NCBI RefSeq assembly: GCF_016127315.1
Contig: NZ_CP065997.1
Location: 5,394,001 to 5,458,000, forward strand
Source: Achromobacter deleyi
GTDB taxonomy: Bacteria; Pseudomonadota; Gammaproteobacteria; Burkholderiales; Burkholderiaceae_B
Length of the DNA: 64,000 bases
Direction: 5' to 3'
The position numbers and the translations under genes are program-made. This document shows positions 34,832-44,274 of the stretch, one piece after another. The notes under the pieces were generated by a model. It worked only from the letters and a program-made list of their open reading frames with translations, was not told the DNA's origin and ran no database searches. Numbering within the stretch: the stretch's first letter is position 1; each line of letters starts with the position of its first letter.

Positions 34832-37800
34832 TCATTCGGCGCCGCCGGGCCAAGCGCCGCCCCGGCCGACCTCGGCTGACTCGAGCATGCGCTGCACCCG
34901 CGCCGTCAACGCATCCAGCGCGAAGGGCTTGACGATCAGCTCCATGCCCGGGTCCAGGAAGCCGGACCCGCGCGCGGCGCCTTCCGCATAGCCGGTCATC
35001 AGCAGCACCTTGAGGCCCGGGTGCAAGGCGCGCGCCGCGTCGGCCAGCTGGCGGCCGTTCAGCCCAGGCAGGCCGACGTCGGTCACCAGCAGGTCGATAT
35101 GACCGGTGACGCGCACCCGCTCCAGTCCGGCATCGCCATCGTTGGCGGTGAACACCTGCATGCCCCGTTCAACCAGGCATTCGCAGACCATCTCGCGCAC
35201 GTTCGCGTCATCTTCCACCAACACGATGATCGCCTGGCGCTCGCGCTTGCCGGCTTCGCACGCCAGCGCTATCGGCGCGGCCGCGTCGGCCGTCGTGCCC
35301 TGGTGCCGGGGCAGGAAGATGCGCACCGACGTGCCCGCCCCCACCTGGCTTTCCAGCGTCACGACGCCGCCCGCCTGCTTGGCGAACCCATAGATCATCG
35401 ACAGGCCCAGGCCGGTGCCTTCTCCCAGCGGCTTGGTGGTGAAGAAGGGATCGAAAGCGTGCGCCAATACGTCGGGCGTCATGCCGCAGCCCACATCCGT
35501 CACCCCTACCTCCACGAACTCGCCCGCCTGCGCCCCCGGATAGGGTCTCAGGAACGCCGGGGCCAGATAAGTATTGGCCGCGGACACCGTCAACGGTCCG
35601 CCGTCCGGCATGGCGTCGCGGGCATTGATCACCAGATTGAGCAGCGCGTTCTCGAACTGGTTGCGGTCGCAGCGCACCGGCCACAGGTCCGCATCGAGCT
35701 CGAACGCCAGCGACACGCCTTCGCCGGTGTAGCGCCGGAACAGGTCGGCCATCGATTGCAGGGTCGTGGTCACGGAGAACGGCTGCGGATCGATCGGCTG
35801 GCGCCGCGAGAACGTCAGCAGTCGCTGCGTCAGGTGGGCGGCGCGGTTGGCCGAATCCATCGCCACGGTCACGAAGCGCCCGGCCTGCTCCGGCACGCCG
35901 CTCGCCAGCTTGCGCTGGATCAGGTAGAGCGCGCCGGTGATCCCCTGCAGCATGTTGTTGAAATCATGGGCGATGCCGCCGGTGAGGCGGCCCACCGCCT
36001 CCATCTTCTGCGCCTGGCGCAGCGCGTGCTCGGTTTCAAGCAGCATCTCGGCCTGCGACTTCAGGTCGGTATCGTCGCGGCCGGCCATGTAGAGGCTGTC
36101 CTGCGCCCACGACATGCTCCAGGTGATCCAGGCATAGCCGCCATCCCGCTTGCGCATGCGGTTTTCCAGGTGTCGTACGCCCTGGGCCGTTTCGGGATGG
36201 CGCGCCTGCGCCAGCGCCTCGCGGGTGGCCGCGTAGTCATCCGGGTGGATCAGCTCGCGCAGGCCCATCGCCAGGAATTGCTCCTGGGTCCAGCCGAGGA
36301 TCGGCCGCACCGCGGGATTGACGCTGGCAAAGCGCCCCTGCCCGTCGACCACCGCCAGCAGCTCGGGCGACAGGCGCCAGATGCGGTCGCGCTCGGCGAT
36401 AGCGTGCTCGACGCGCTGCTCCAGCGTACGGGAGTACTGCGAACGCTCGACAGCCGTGCACAGGCGTTCGGCCACATCCTCGATGCAGGCAATGTCGCCG
36501 CGCTTGAGCCGCGTGCCGGCCGCCGGCCGCACCACCAGCGCGCCGCCCGGCCGGCCCCAGCGGCTGGTCGGCACCACGATGGCGGACGGCATGATGTCGC
36601 CGTTGGGCTGCGCCAACAGCGGTTCCAGGAAAGCCGTGCGGCCGCCGCGCAATGCCTCCAGGAAAGCGTCGTCGAACACCGGCTCCAGGCCCGCGCAGCC
36701 ACCCCGCCCCGGCTGCGGCCGCCAGCAGGTCGACACCCGCGGCTCGGCGCCCTCGCCCTCCCAGTCCACCACCGCCACCAGGCCCAGCGCCAGATGCTGG
36801 CCCAGGCTCTCGCAGGCCAATTGCTCGATCGCCGCCTGCTGCTGCTGCTCGCGCATGCGGTCGCCCAGCGCCAGCACGAAATTCTTGCGATGCTGCCCTT
36901 CCCACAGTTCCGCCTCGGCGGTCTTGCGCGCGGTGACGTCCAGGAACAGCGCCATCATCTGGTTCTCGCCCTCGCGCCGCGCCCGCGCTTCGTACCAGGC
37001 CTGGCGCGGCGCCGGCACGGCGAACTCGAACTGCGCCGGTTCGCCGGTCTCGACCACCTGCGCGAACGCGTCCATGATCTGGCCCGGCACGCCGGGAATC
37101 ATCTCGCGCAGCGTGTGGCCGAGCGTGTCGCCCTCCTTCATGCCGCTCTGCCGCTCGAATGCGGGGTTGACCTCGATGAAGCGGAAATCGACGATGCGGC
37201 CCTGCGCGTCGCGCAGCGCCTCGCTCAGGAAGAAGGCCTCCTGCATGCCCTCGAACATGGCGCGCCAGCGTTCGCCGCTGCGGCGCAGCGCCGCAGTCGT
37301 CAGGTGCCGCTCGATCGCCAGCGCGGCGCTGCGCGTCACCACCGCGATCGCGTCGATGTCATGCGCCGACGGCGAGCGTGGCATGGCGTAGTAGTTGGAG
37401 AACACCCCGAGCAGATGCCCGTCGGGCGCCTTGATCGGGGTCGACCAGCAGGCGCGCAGGCCATGTTCCAGGGCCAGCTCGCGCCACGCCGCCCACGCCG
37501 GATGGCTGGCGATGTCCTCCACGTACACGGGGCAGCCGGAATGCGCCGCCATGCCCCACGAGGCCATCTGCGGCCCGATCGGCGCGCGGTCGACCGCGGC
37601 ATTGAACGCCGCCGGCAGGCTGGGCGCGGCGCCATGCACCAGCAGGCCGCCGGACTCGTCGACCAGCGCGATGGAGGCGCGCAACTCGACGCTCGACTGC
37701 GCCTCGATGGCGTGCAGCATGTGGCCCAGCACCTCGGCCAGGGGCATGCCCGCGGCAATGCGTTGCAACATCACGCGCTCGTCTTCCAGACGCGCGAGCG

Positions 37801-37843
37801 TGTCGGTCCAGGGATGGGATACTCGGTCTCGCTGGGTCAGCAT
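34832..37843 (-). CDS. Hybrid sensor histidine kinase, GAF-PAS-GAF-PAS-HisKA-HATPase-REC
   Basis: 1003 residues without membrane segments. An N-terminal GAF domain (HMLHAIEAQSSVELRASIALVDE) is followed by a PAS domain (FRFIEVNPAFERQSG), a second GAF-like region and a second PAS (FASVNPAVRPILGWTQEQFLAMGLRELIHPDDYAA). The kinase core has His626 in GGIAHDFNNMLQG, NLVINARDAMP, and GLGLSMIYGFAKQAGG, and a C-terminal receiver (LVEDDANVREMV, LLVTDVGLPGLNG, IVKPFALDAL) closes it. GGGAGA precedes the ATG. It is a cytosolic sensor, possibly of redox, light or small ligands. Adjacency to the sigma-54 island suggests it feeds the NtrC-type regulator at 30140, but there is no direct proof. Confidence 0.9.
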   Translation of the reverse strand: MLTQRDRVSHPWTDTLARLEDERVMLQRIAAGMPLAEVLGHMLHAIEAQSSVELRASIALVDESGGLLVHGAAPSLPAAFNAAVDRAPIGPQMASWGMAAHSGCPVYVEDIASHPAWAAWRELALEHGLRACWSTPIKAPDGHLLGVFSNYYAMPRSPSAHDIDAIAVVTRSAALAIERHLTTAALRRSGERWRAMFEGMQEAFFLSEALRDAQGRIVDFRFIEVNPAFERQSGMKEGDTLGHTLREMIPGVPGQIMDAFAQVVETGEPAQFEFAVPAPRQAWYEARARREGENQMMALFLDVTARKTAEAELWEGQHRKNFVLALGDRMREQQQQAAIEQLACESLGQHLALGLVAVVDWEGEGAEPRVSTCWRPQPGRGGCAGLEPVFDDAFLEALRGGRTAFLEPLLAQPNGDIMPSAIVVPTSRWGRPGGALVVRPAAGTRLKRGDIACIEDVAERLCTAVERSQYSRTLEQRVEHAIAERDRIWRLSPELLAVVDGQGRFASVNPAVRPILGWTQEQFLAMGLRELIHPDDYAATREALAQARHPETAQGVRHLENRMRKRDGGYAWITWSMSWAQDSLYMAGRDDTDLKSQAEMLLETEHALRQAQKMEAVGRLTGGIAHDFNNMLQGITGALYLIQRKLASGVPEQAGRFVTVAMDSANRAAHLTQRLLTFSRRQPIDPQPFSVTTTLQSMADLFRRYTGEGVSLAFELDADLWPVRCDRNQFENALLNLVINARDAMPDGGPLTVSAANTYLAPAFLRPYPGAQAGEFVEVGVTDVGCGMTPDVLAHAFDPFFTTKPLGEGTGLGLSMIYGFAKQAGGVVTLESQVGAGTSVRIFLPRHQGTTADAAAPIALACEAGKRERQAIIVLVEDDANVREMVCECLVERGMQVFTANDGDAGLERVRVTGHIDLLVTDVGLPGLNGRQLADAARALHPGLKVLLMTGYAEGAARGSGFLDPGMELIVKPFALDALTARVQRMLESAEVGRGGAWPGGAE

Positions 37844-37949
37844 GGGTTCTCCCGACAGGCTTTCCCGACTGTAGTGCGTGCCAGGCGCGGCAGCCGAAAC
37901 CCTAGGTAACGCGGCATTACGCCTTGCCGGAGATCGGCCCACGGACTAT

Positions 37950-37968
37950 ATTGCGATTGATTCCTATT
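37950..37968. promoter_or_regulatory. Fur-box candidate before the AraC gene
   Basis: ATTGCGATTGATTCCTATT (reverse complement AATAGGAATCAATCGCAAT) is AT-rich, sits just before the AraC reading frame and resembles the box at 39026. It is a weaker match to the GATAAT-type Fur consensus. Confidence 0.4.
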
Positions 37969-37969
37969 C

Positions 37970-38973
37970 GTGAAAATGGGCTGGCTGCTCGCCATCGCCC
38001 ACCGCGCCATGCACTCAGCCCCCGCCTTTGTCCCCTGCACCGAACGCCGGTTCGGCGATATCGCCTCGGATTGGGGCTACGGCGGACGCGTCGACGCCGC
38101 GCATCTGTCCGACACCCCGCCCGAGGAACGGGTGGTGGCCCAAGGACGCATCCAGATGGCCACGACGGTCTGCGGCGTGCGGATGTGCGCAAGCGACCTG
38201 CTGGCGACCCGCAACCATGTCCGCCGCGCCGACGTTGGCCGCTCCCTCACGGTCTATGCCATGCTGGACGGCCCGGCGCTGGAATGGCGCCACGGCCCGG
38301 CCTCGCGGCCGCGGCGCGGGGCCGCCCAGGCCGCCGTCCTGGCGGTGCATGACGAGGCGCGCATGACCGAAACCCAGCAGGCCGGCCAGCGCAGCCACTG
38401 CCTCGTCGTCCAGGTCACGCCCGAGACCCTCTGCGACGCCGCGCTGGCCGAGCAGGTACAGGCCAGCCTGCGGCGCACCGTCGTGCGGCCCCTGCCCGCC
38501 CCCCGCGCCTGCGCGCGCTGGCCGCCGACCTGCTGGCGCCGCGCCCGGCCGGCGCGGTGTCGCGTCTGTTTCTCGAAAGCTGCGCGCTGGAACTGCTGGC
38601 ACGGGGCCTGCAGGGCCTGGATGACGACGCGATCGATGCCGCCGCGGACACCCGCCTGCACCCGCAGGACCGCCAGCGCATGCTGCGGGTGCGCGACCGC
38701 CTGCTGGCCGAGCCCGGCCATCCGCACAGGCTGGCCGAGCTGGCGCGCGACGCCGGCGTCAGCATCAGCACCCTGAAGCAGAAATTCCCGCTGGTGGCGG
38801 GCGCGCCGGTGTTCGAATACCTGCGCCAGCTACGCCTGGAACGCGCCCGCCGCGGCCTGCTGCATGAGGGCTGGAGCGTGAAACAGGCGGCCTTTTATGC
38901 CGGCTATCGCCATCCCACCAACTTCGCCACCGCGTATCGGCGCCGCTTCGGCGTCGCCCCCTCGCTGGGCTAG
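37970..38973 (+). pseudogene. AraC-family siderophore regulator (YbtA/PchR-like), frameshifted
   Basis: Two overlapping frames together encode one AraC regulator. The first frame (from GTG 37970, or more likely ATG 38009) gives the N-terminal sensing domain up to about 38500; the HTH part (HRLAELARDAGVSISTLKQKFPLVAG, AAFYAGYRHPTNFATAYRRRFGVAP) is in another frame up to 38973. The shift falls at a run of six C at 38499-38504; one more C would join the frames through LPAPPRLRALAADLL and give about 321 residues, the length of YbtA. It could be a true mutation, a slippage switch or a sequencing error. It lies directly before an iron-uptake operon it would regulate. Confidence 0.8.
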
Positions 38974-39025
38974 CGCTTGCGGCTGGCCGCGGGCACAGCA
39001 TCGATGGCTGCGCGCATAGCACTTA

Positions 39026-39044
39026 AATAGCATCAATTCTCATT
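39026..39044. promoter_or_regulatory. Fur box before the siderophore receptor gene
   Basis: AATAGCATCAATTCTCATT (reverse complement AATGAGAATTGATGCTATT) fits the Fur consensus of repeated NAT(A/T)AT hexamers, with a good GAGAAT core. It lies 66 bp before the receptor start codon. Confidence 0.6.
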
Positions 39045-39109
39045 TGTGGAACAGAATCCCCGCAGTTGTCGTCCCTGCGGCGACCGATGCCGTTCCCTTC
39101 GAGATTGCC

Positions 39110-41329
39110 ATGTCCTTTTTGCACCTTCCCCTGCGCGCCACCGCGCTGACTCCCCTGGCCGCCGCCCTGGCGCTGCTGCTCGGCGTGGACGCCACCCTGC
39201 CCGCCCATGCCGCGGATCCGGCCCCCGCCGCGACGCCCCCTGCCGCGACGCCCCCCGCCACCGCCGAACTGCCCGTCATCTACGTCACCGCCCGCAAGCG
39301 CGTGGAAAACCTGATCAACGTGCCCGTGAGCGTCAGCGTCTTCGACGGAGCCGACCTGCGGGACCTGCGCACCGCCAACGTCGAAAACGTGCTGCGCATG
39401 ACGCCCAACGTCGGCTATTCCGCGCTCGGCGACGGCCGCTCGACCCATCTCTCGATCCGCGGCATCGGCACCATGGCGCAGCCGCTGGGCAACGACGACA
39501 CCTCGGTGGTGGTCTACGTGGATGGGGTGCCGCAGCCCCTGTTCGCGGCCGACCAGCAACTGCTGGACGTCGAACGGGTCGAAGTGCTGCGCGGCCCGCA
39601 GGGCACGCTGTTCGGCCGCAACGCCCAGGCCGGCGCCATCGACATCATCACGCGCAAGCCCGCCGACACGCTGGAGCTCGAGGCCGGCATGGAGGCCGGC
39701 AGCCGCGACTATCGCCGCGGCTGGGCCTCGATCTCCGGCCCGATCGTGCAGGACAAGCTGTCCGGCCGGCTGGCGGTCGGCTACAGCGGCCAGGACGGCC
39801 AGGTGCGCAACCTGGCGGGCCGCGACGTCGGCGACGTGTCCAGCCCGGCGTTGCGCGGCACCCTGGTGGCCCGGCCCGACGCCGACACCACCCTCACCCT
39901 GGCGGCGTACGCCCAGCGCGACCGCAACACCCCATCCAACTTCGTGCTCAAGCACACCAGCGACTATCCGGTGGTGGCGCTGGACCCCGAGGGCCACACC
40001 GAGCGCAAGACCGCAGGCATCGCCCTGACCGCGGAGCGCCGCTACGACAGCGTGGTGCTGACCTCGGTCAGTGCGCTCAACCACTACGGCTACAACTCCC
40101 TCAGCAACAACTCCGAAGGGTTGACCTTCTCCAAGGTGTTCGGGCTGCCCGTCGGCGCCTTCGTCCCCGCCACGGACTTCAGCACCTACGACGAAAACCA
40201 GAACGCCTTCCACCAGGAACTGCGCTTGAACAGCCTGCCCGAGGCCCCGGTTTCATGGGTCGCCGGCGTCAACTACTACCAGGACGACTACCGCCTGCGC
40301 ACGTACTACCAGTCGCCATTCTTCCCCAGCACCAATGGCTGGCGCGACAACCTCCAGCGCACCCGCAGCTACGCGGTGTTCGGCGAGGTCACGACACCCC
40401 TGTTCAACGATCCGCGCCTGAAACTCACCGGCGGCCTGCGCTACACCCGCGAGAACAAGAACTACGACGCCAACTACCGCAACAACGGCTTCGCCGGCAA
40501 TGTCCCCGCCTACGGCCAATCGGGCGATCTGGGCTACAACCTGGTCACCGGACGCGTCTCGCTCAGCTACGACCTGACCCCGGCCAACGTGGTCTACGCC
40601 AGCGTCGCGCGTGGCGCCAAGGGCGGCGGCTTTCCCAACTTCACCACCAATGCGGTTGCCGGCAAGCCGGACCAGCCGTATGTCGACTCCAGCGCATGGA
40701 CGTTCGAAGTGGGCAGCAAGAATCAATGGCTCGACAACCGCCTGGGCGTCAATGCCGCGCTGTTCTACAACACCGTCAAGAACGAAAACCTGATGGCCAT
40801 GGATTCGGCCTCGTTCACTTTCGTGCCCAAGTCCATCGATACCCGCAGCTATGGCGCCGAACTGGAAACACGCTACGCCATCGGCCACGGCGTCGAGCTG
40901 ACGGGCAGCCTTGGCTACACCCATGCGGTATTGCGCAATGTCTCGGCGGACGTCGCCGCCTCGTCGGGCGCCCGCAATGGCAACGTCGTGCCGAATGCGC
41001 CACGCTTGAACGCCGCAGTCACGCTGCAATACCGCGGCCGGTTGCCGGGCCTGGACAGCGCCGATGCGCCGAACCTGTTTGCCGCCGCCCAATACCAGTT
41101 CGTGGGCGCCCGCAAGGCGGACGTCGGCAGCCATTTCGATCTCGACCGCTACGCCATCGTCAACGCCAAGCTCGGGCTGGAGTTCGCGCACTACGATCTG
41201 TACGTGTTCGGCCAGAACCTGTCGAACGCCCGGCCCCAGTACATCGGCCTGTACTACGGCCCCGGCGCCGAGGCCACCACCATCGGCCAGGGCCGCGTGA
41301 TCGGCGCCGGCGTCACCATGCGCTATTGA
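39110..41329 (+). CDS. TonB-dependent siderophore receptor (FyuA-like)
   Basis: 739 residues. A signal peptide ending PAHAA is followed by a Pro/Ala spacer, TonB box region LPVIYVTARKR, the plug (NVPVSVSVFDGADLRDLR, VVVYVDGVPQPLFAADQQLLDVERVEVLRGPQGTLFGRNAQAGAIDIITRKP) and the barrel (YTRENKNYDANYRNN, ASVARGAKGGGFPNF, YGAELETRYAIG) ending in MRY with an aromatic terminal residue. YVDGVPQ and RGPQGTLFG/YGKxAQxGxI are shared with FyuA, the yersiniabactin receptor. The order receptor-MFS-ABC-ABC behind an AraC regulator supports that assignment. A Fur box lies upstream. Confidence 0.9.
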   Translation: MSFLHLPLRATALTPLAAALALLLGVDATLPAHAADPAPAATPPAATPPATAELPVIYVTARKRVENLINVPVSVSVFDGADLRDLRTANVENVLRMTPNVGYSALGDGRSTHLSIRGIGTMAQPLGNDDTSVVVYVDGVPQPLFAADQQLLDVERVEVLRGPQGTLFGRNAQAGAIDIITRKPADTLELEAGMEAGSRDYRRGWASISGPIVQDKLSGRLAVGYSGQDGQVRNLAGRDVGDVSSPALRGTLVARPDADTTLTLAAYAQRDRNTPSNFVLKHTSDYPVVALDPEGHTERKTAGIALTAERRYDSVVLTSVSALNHYGYNSLSNNSEGLTFSKVFGLPVGAFVPATDFSTYDENQNAFHQELRLNSLPEAPVSWVAGVNYYQDDYRLRTYYQSPFFPSTNGWRDNLQRTRSYAVFGEVTTPLFNDPRLKLTGGLRYTRENKNYDANYRNNGFAGNVPAYGQSGDLGYNLVTGRVSLSYDLTPANVVYASVARGAKGGGFPNFTTNAVAGKPDQPYVDSSAWTFEVGSKNQWLDNRLGVNAALFYNTVKNENLMAMDSASFTFVPKSIDTRSYGAELETRYAIGHGVELTGSLGYTHAVLRNVSADVAASSGARNGNVVPNAPRLNAAVTLQYRGRLPGLDSADAPNLFAAAQYQFVGARKADVGSHFDLDRYAIVNAKLGLEFAHYDLYVFGQNLSNARPQYIGLYYGPGAEATTIGQGRVIGAGVTMRY

Positions 41330-41345
41330 GCGTCGCGCCGCCTCC

Positions 41346-42527
41346 ATGCGCTACGCCGTGCTCGCCCTGTTGTCCTGCCAGCAGTACCTGGCGGTCGCTT
41401 TCCTGTATGCCGCCGTGCCCGCGGTGCTGCGCCAGCAGGGCGCGCCGCTGCCGCTGATCGGCCTGTTCGGCCTGGTATTCCTGGCCTTCACCGTGAATTT
41501 CCTGTGGGCGCCGCTGGTCGACCGTCACCGGCTGACGGCGCTGGGCCGGCGGCGCTCCTGGATCCTGCTGATGCAGGCCCTGGCGGCGGCCGTCACCGGG
41601 GCGGTCGCCTTCCTCGATCCCGCGCGGCAGATCCCGGCCCTGCTGGCGGCGAGCCTGGCATTGGCCACGATCGCCGCCACGCAGCGCATCGCCACGCTGG
41701 GCTATGCCGCCGACTCGCTGGCGCCGGCGCAACGTGCGACCGGCGCCGCGGTGATGGGCTGGGGCATGTCGGTGGGCAACGCCATTGGCGGCGCCGCCGG
41801 GCTCTACCTGATCGAATCGTTCGGCTGGCGCGCCGCCCTGCTGTCGGGCGCGGCGTTGATGGTGCTGCTGGCCGGCCTGGCGCCCGCGTTGCCGGAACCC
41901 GCTGCCGGCCCGCCCCCTCGCCGCGCGGCCCGCGGCGCATGGCGGCAGCCCGGCATGTGGCGCACCATCGTGATCATCTGGCCCGCGACCTTCGGCGTGG
42001 CCCTGGCCTTTCCCATGGCCGCGCCCTGGCTGGTGGATCTGGGCCTGCCGCTGTCCCAGGTCGGCCTGGTGATCGCGGCCGCGACGGTGCTCGCCTTCAC
42101 CAGCGCCGGGCCGCTGGCCGGCCTGGGCCTGCGGCGCCTGCCGGCGTCCCGTGCCGTGCTGGCCAGCGCGCTTGTGCTGACGCCCCCGTTCGGCCTGCTG
42201 GCGGCGGTCGAGGGCCTGCTGGCGCCGGGGACGTGGACGCTGCTGAGCGTCTTCGCCATCTTCAGCGCGCTGGCGGTGCAGAACGTCGCGTTCAATACCT
42301 ATTTCTACAGCTTGGCGCGCCCCGGCCAGGCCGCGACCGACGTCACCTTCCTGGCCGCCATGATGTCGGTGGCCGCGATGGCGGGCTTCGGCGCCAGCGG
42401 CTTTGTCGCCAAGGCCTGGGGCTACGGCGCCACCCTGGGCGCCGCCGCGGCGGGCTATGCCGTCACCGCCCTGCTGGCGTGGCGGTTCGCGCGGCCCGCC
42501 ACCGAGGCGTCCCGCGATGCGCGCTGA
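41346..42527 (+). CDS. MFS transporter (YbtX-like)
   Basis: 393 residues, about twelve membrane helices, opening MRYAVLALLSCQQYLAVAFLYAAVPAVLRQQG. The helix 2-3 loop (FLWAPLVDRHRLTALGRRRSW) is the MFS signature. In AmpG/YbtX-type proteins this role is uptake of muropeptides or handling of siderophores at the inner membrane. It starts 16 bp after the receptor stop and overlaps the first ABC gene by 11 bp, so the four genes form one operon. Confidence 0.85.
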   Translation: MRYAVLALLSCQQYLAVAFLYAAVPAVLRQQGAPLPLIGLFGLVFLAFTVNFLWAPLVDRHRLTALGRRRSWILLMQALAAAVTGAVAFLDPARQIPALLAASLALATIAATQRIATLGYAADSLAPAQRATGAAVMGWGMSVGNAIGGAAGLYLIESFGWRAALLSGAALMVLLAGLAPALPEPAAGPPPRRAARGAWRQPGMWRTIVIIWPATFGVALAFPMAAPWLVDLGLPLSQVGLVIAAATVLAFTSAGPLAGLGLRRLPASRAVLASALVLTPPFGLLAAVEGLLAPGTWTLLSVFAIFSALAVQNVAFNTYFYSLARPGQAATDVTFLAAMMSVAAMAGFGASGFVAKAWGYGATLGAAAAGYAVTALLAWRFARPATEASRDAR

Positions 42528-44274
42528 CCTGCGCCTGTTGTCCGGGCTGCTGCGGCGCGACGCGCCGTTGTTGGCGTTGGCCACCCTGCTGGCGGTCATC
42601 GCCAGCCTGCTCGAACTGCTGCCCTATTGGCTGATCTATCGCATGGCGCTGGCGCTGGCCGCGCCCGCGGACGCCGCGGCGACCACGCTGGCCGTCCTGG
42701 CCGGTGCGATCCTGTTGGCCGCCGTGGCGCGCCTGGCGGTGTTTGGCGCCGCCAACGTCGCCTCGCACGCGGCGGCCTTCCGCCTCCAGCGACGCCTGCG
42801 CGCACGCCTGCTGCGCCAGATCGGGCGCCAGCCGCTGGCCGCGTCGCAGGGCCGCGCCGGCGAACTGAAGAAGACGCTGGTCGACGATGTCAACGGCCTT
42901 GAAGGCCTGGTCGGCCACACCCTGCCCGATGCCGTCGCCGGACTCGCGGCCCCCCTGCTGGCCTCGGTCTGGCTGTTCTCGCTCGATTGGCGCATGGCGC
43001 TGGCTTCGCTGGCGTTGCTGCCGCTGGCCTGTTGGGCCTATCGCCGCAGTTTCCGCGGGCTGGAGCAGATCCTGACGCAATGGCATGGCGCCGACACCGC
43101 CGCCAACGACGCCTTGCTGGCCCACATCACGGGCATCGCCACGCTCAAGGCCCACGACCGCGCCGCCAGTTCGATGGCGACGCTGAGCGAGGCCATCCGC
43201 GCGCTGGCCGAACTGGCCCAGTCGGTCACGCGCCGCACCGCCATGCCGTATGCGTTGTTCTTCGTCGCCTTGTCGACCAACCTGGTGGTGGTGCTCCCTG
43301 CCGGCATCCTGCTGACCGCGGGCGGCCAGCTCGATCCGGCCGACCTGCTGCCATTCGTGACGCTGGGCGCGGGGCTGACGGCGCCACTGCTGCGCGTGCT
43401 TGGCGCCTTCGGCGCGCTGCGCAAGCAGATGCTCGGCGCCCGCCGCATCGCCGCGCTGCTCGACGCGCCACCGCCCCGGCGGCCCGCCGCGCCCGCGCGG
43501 CCATCCCGCTTCGACATCCGCTGGCAGGCGGCCAGCGGCGGCCCGCCGGGCGGTCCCCAGACCTTGCACGACCTGACGCTACACCTGCCGGGCGCCGGCT
43601 ACACCTTGATCGCCGGCCCCAGCGGCGCGGGCAAGAGCAGCCTGCTCGGCTTGCTGTACGGCGCCTGTGAACTGCGCGCCGGACAGCTCGAGGTCGGTGG
43701 CCTGGCCTGGTCCGACGTGCCCGCCGCGACACGGGCCGAATGGATCTCCTGCGTGTTCCAGGATGTGCTGCTGTTCCATGGCACGCTGCGGGACAACCTG
43801 CTGATCGCCTGTCCTGAAGCGTCCGCCGCGGCGCTGGCCCGGGCCATCCGGGCAGCCGGCCTGGACGCCTTGCTCGCGCGCCTGCCGCAAGGACTGGACA
43901 CGCCGGTGGCCGAACGCGGCGCCAGCCTGTCCGGCGGCGAGAAACAGCGGCTGGCGCTGGCCCGGGCCATTCTCGCCGACACCCCGGTCCTGCTGCTGGA
44001 CGAGGCCACCTCGGCCGCCGACCCCGCCACCGATCGCGACATCCAGCAGGCCCTGCGCCGCCTGGCCGCCGAACGCAACGTCATTGCCGTGTCGCACCGG
44101 CTGGCGCACGCGCCGCTGGCCGACCGTGTCATCGTGCTGGACCAGGGGCGCATCCAGGGCGTCGGCACCCATGCCGACCTGCTCGCCGACTGTCCGCTCT
44201 ACCGGCGCCTGTGGCAGGCGCAGGCGCGCGGCAACGCGTGGACGCTGGCCCCGGCGGCCGGGAGCGCGTCATGA
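42517..44274 (+). CDS. Exporter-fold ABC transporter, YbtP/IrtA-like siderophore importer half
   Basis: 585 residues: six membrane helices in residues ~15-300 and an ATPase domain with Walker A GPSGAGKSSLLG, Q-loop VFQDVLLF, signature LSGGEKQRLALARA, Walker B PVLLLDEATSAAD and H-switch SHRLAH. It pairs with the next gene as a heterodimer. Proteins of this fold usually export, but YbtP/YbtQ and mycobacterial IrtA/IrtB import ferric siderophores; the receptor-MFS-ABC-ABC context favours import here. Overlaps on both sides (11 bp and 4 bp) show translational coupling. Confidence 0.88.
   Translation: MRADLRLLSGLLRRDAPLLALATLLAVIASLLELLPYWLIYRMALALAAPADAAATTLAVLAGAILLAAVARLAVFGAANVASHAAAFRLQRRLRARLLRQIGRQPLAASQGRAGELKKTLVDDVNGLEGLVGHTLPDAVAGLAAPLLASVWLFSLDWRMALASLALLPLACWAYRRSFRGLEQILTQWHGADTAANDALLAHITGIATLKAHDRAASSMATLSEAIRALAELAQSVTRRTAMPYALFFVALSTNLVVVLPAGILLTAGGQLDPADLLPFVTLGAGLTAPLLRVLGAFGALRKQMLGARRIAALLDAPPPRRPAAPARPSRFDIRWQAASGGPPGGPQTLHDLTLHLPGAGYTLIAGPSGAGKSSLLGLLYGACELRAGQLEVGGLAWSDVPAATRAEWISCVFQDVLLFHGTLRDNLLIACPEASAAALARAIRAAGLDALLARLPQGLDTPVAERGASLSGGEKQRLALARAILADTPVLLLDEATSAADPATDRDIQQALRRLAAERNVIAVSHRLAHAPLADRVIVLDQGRIQGVGTHADLLADCPLYRRLWQAQARGNAWTLAPAAGSAS

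Noticed and set aside
34832..37909. Very long open frames antisense to the hybrid kinase and to other genes (for example 5049-6854, 27455-28705)
   Set aside because: They are the expected antisense open frames of GC-rich coding DNA: composition is Arg/Ala/Gly/His-rich without domains or ribosome sites, and the opposite strand carries clear conserved domains.
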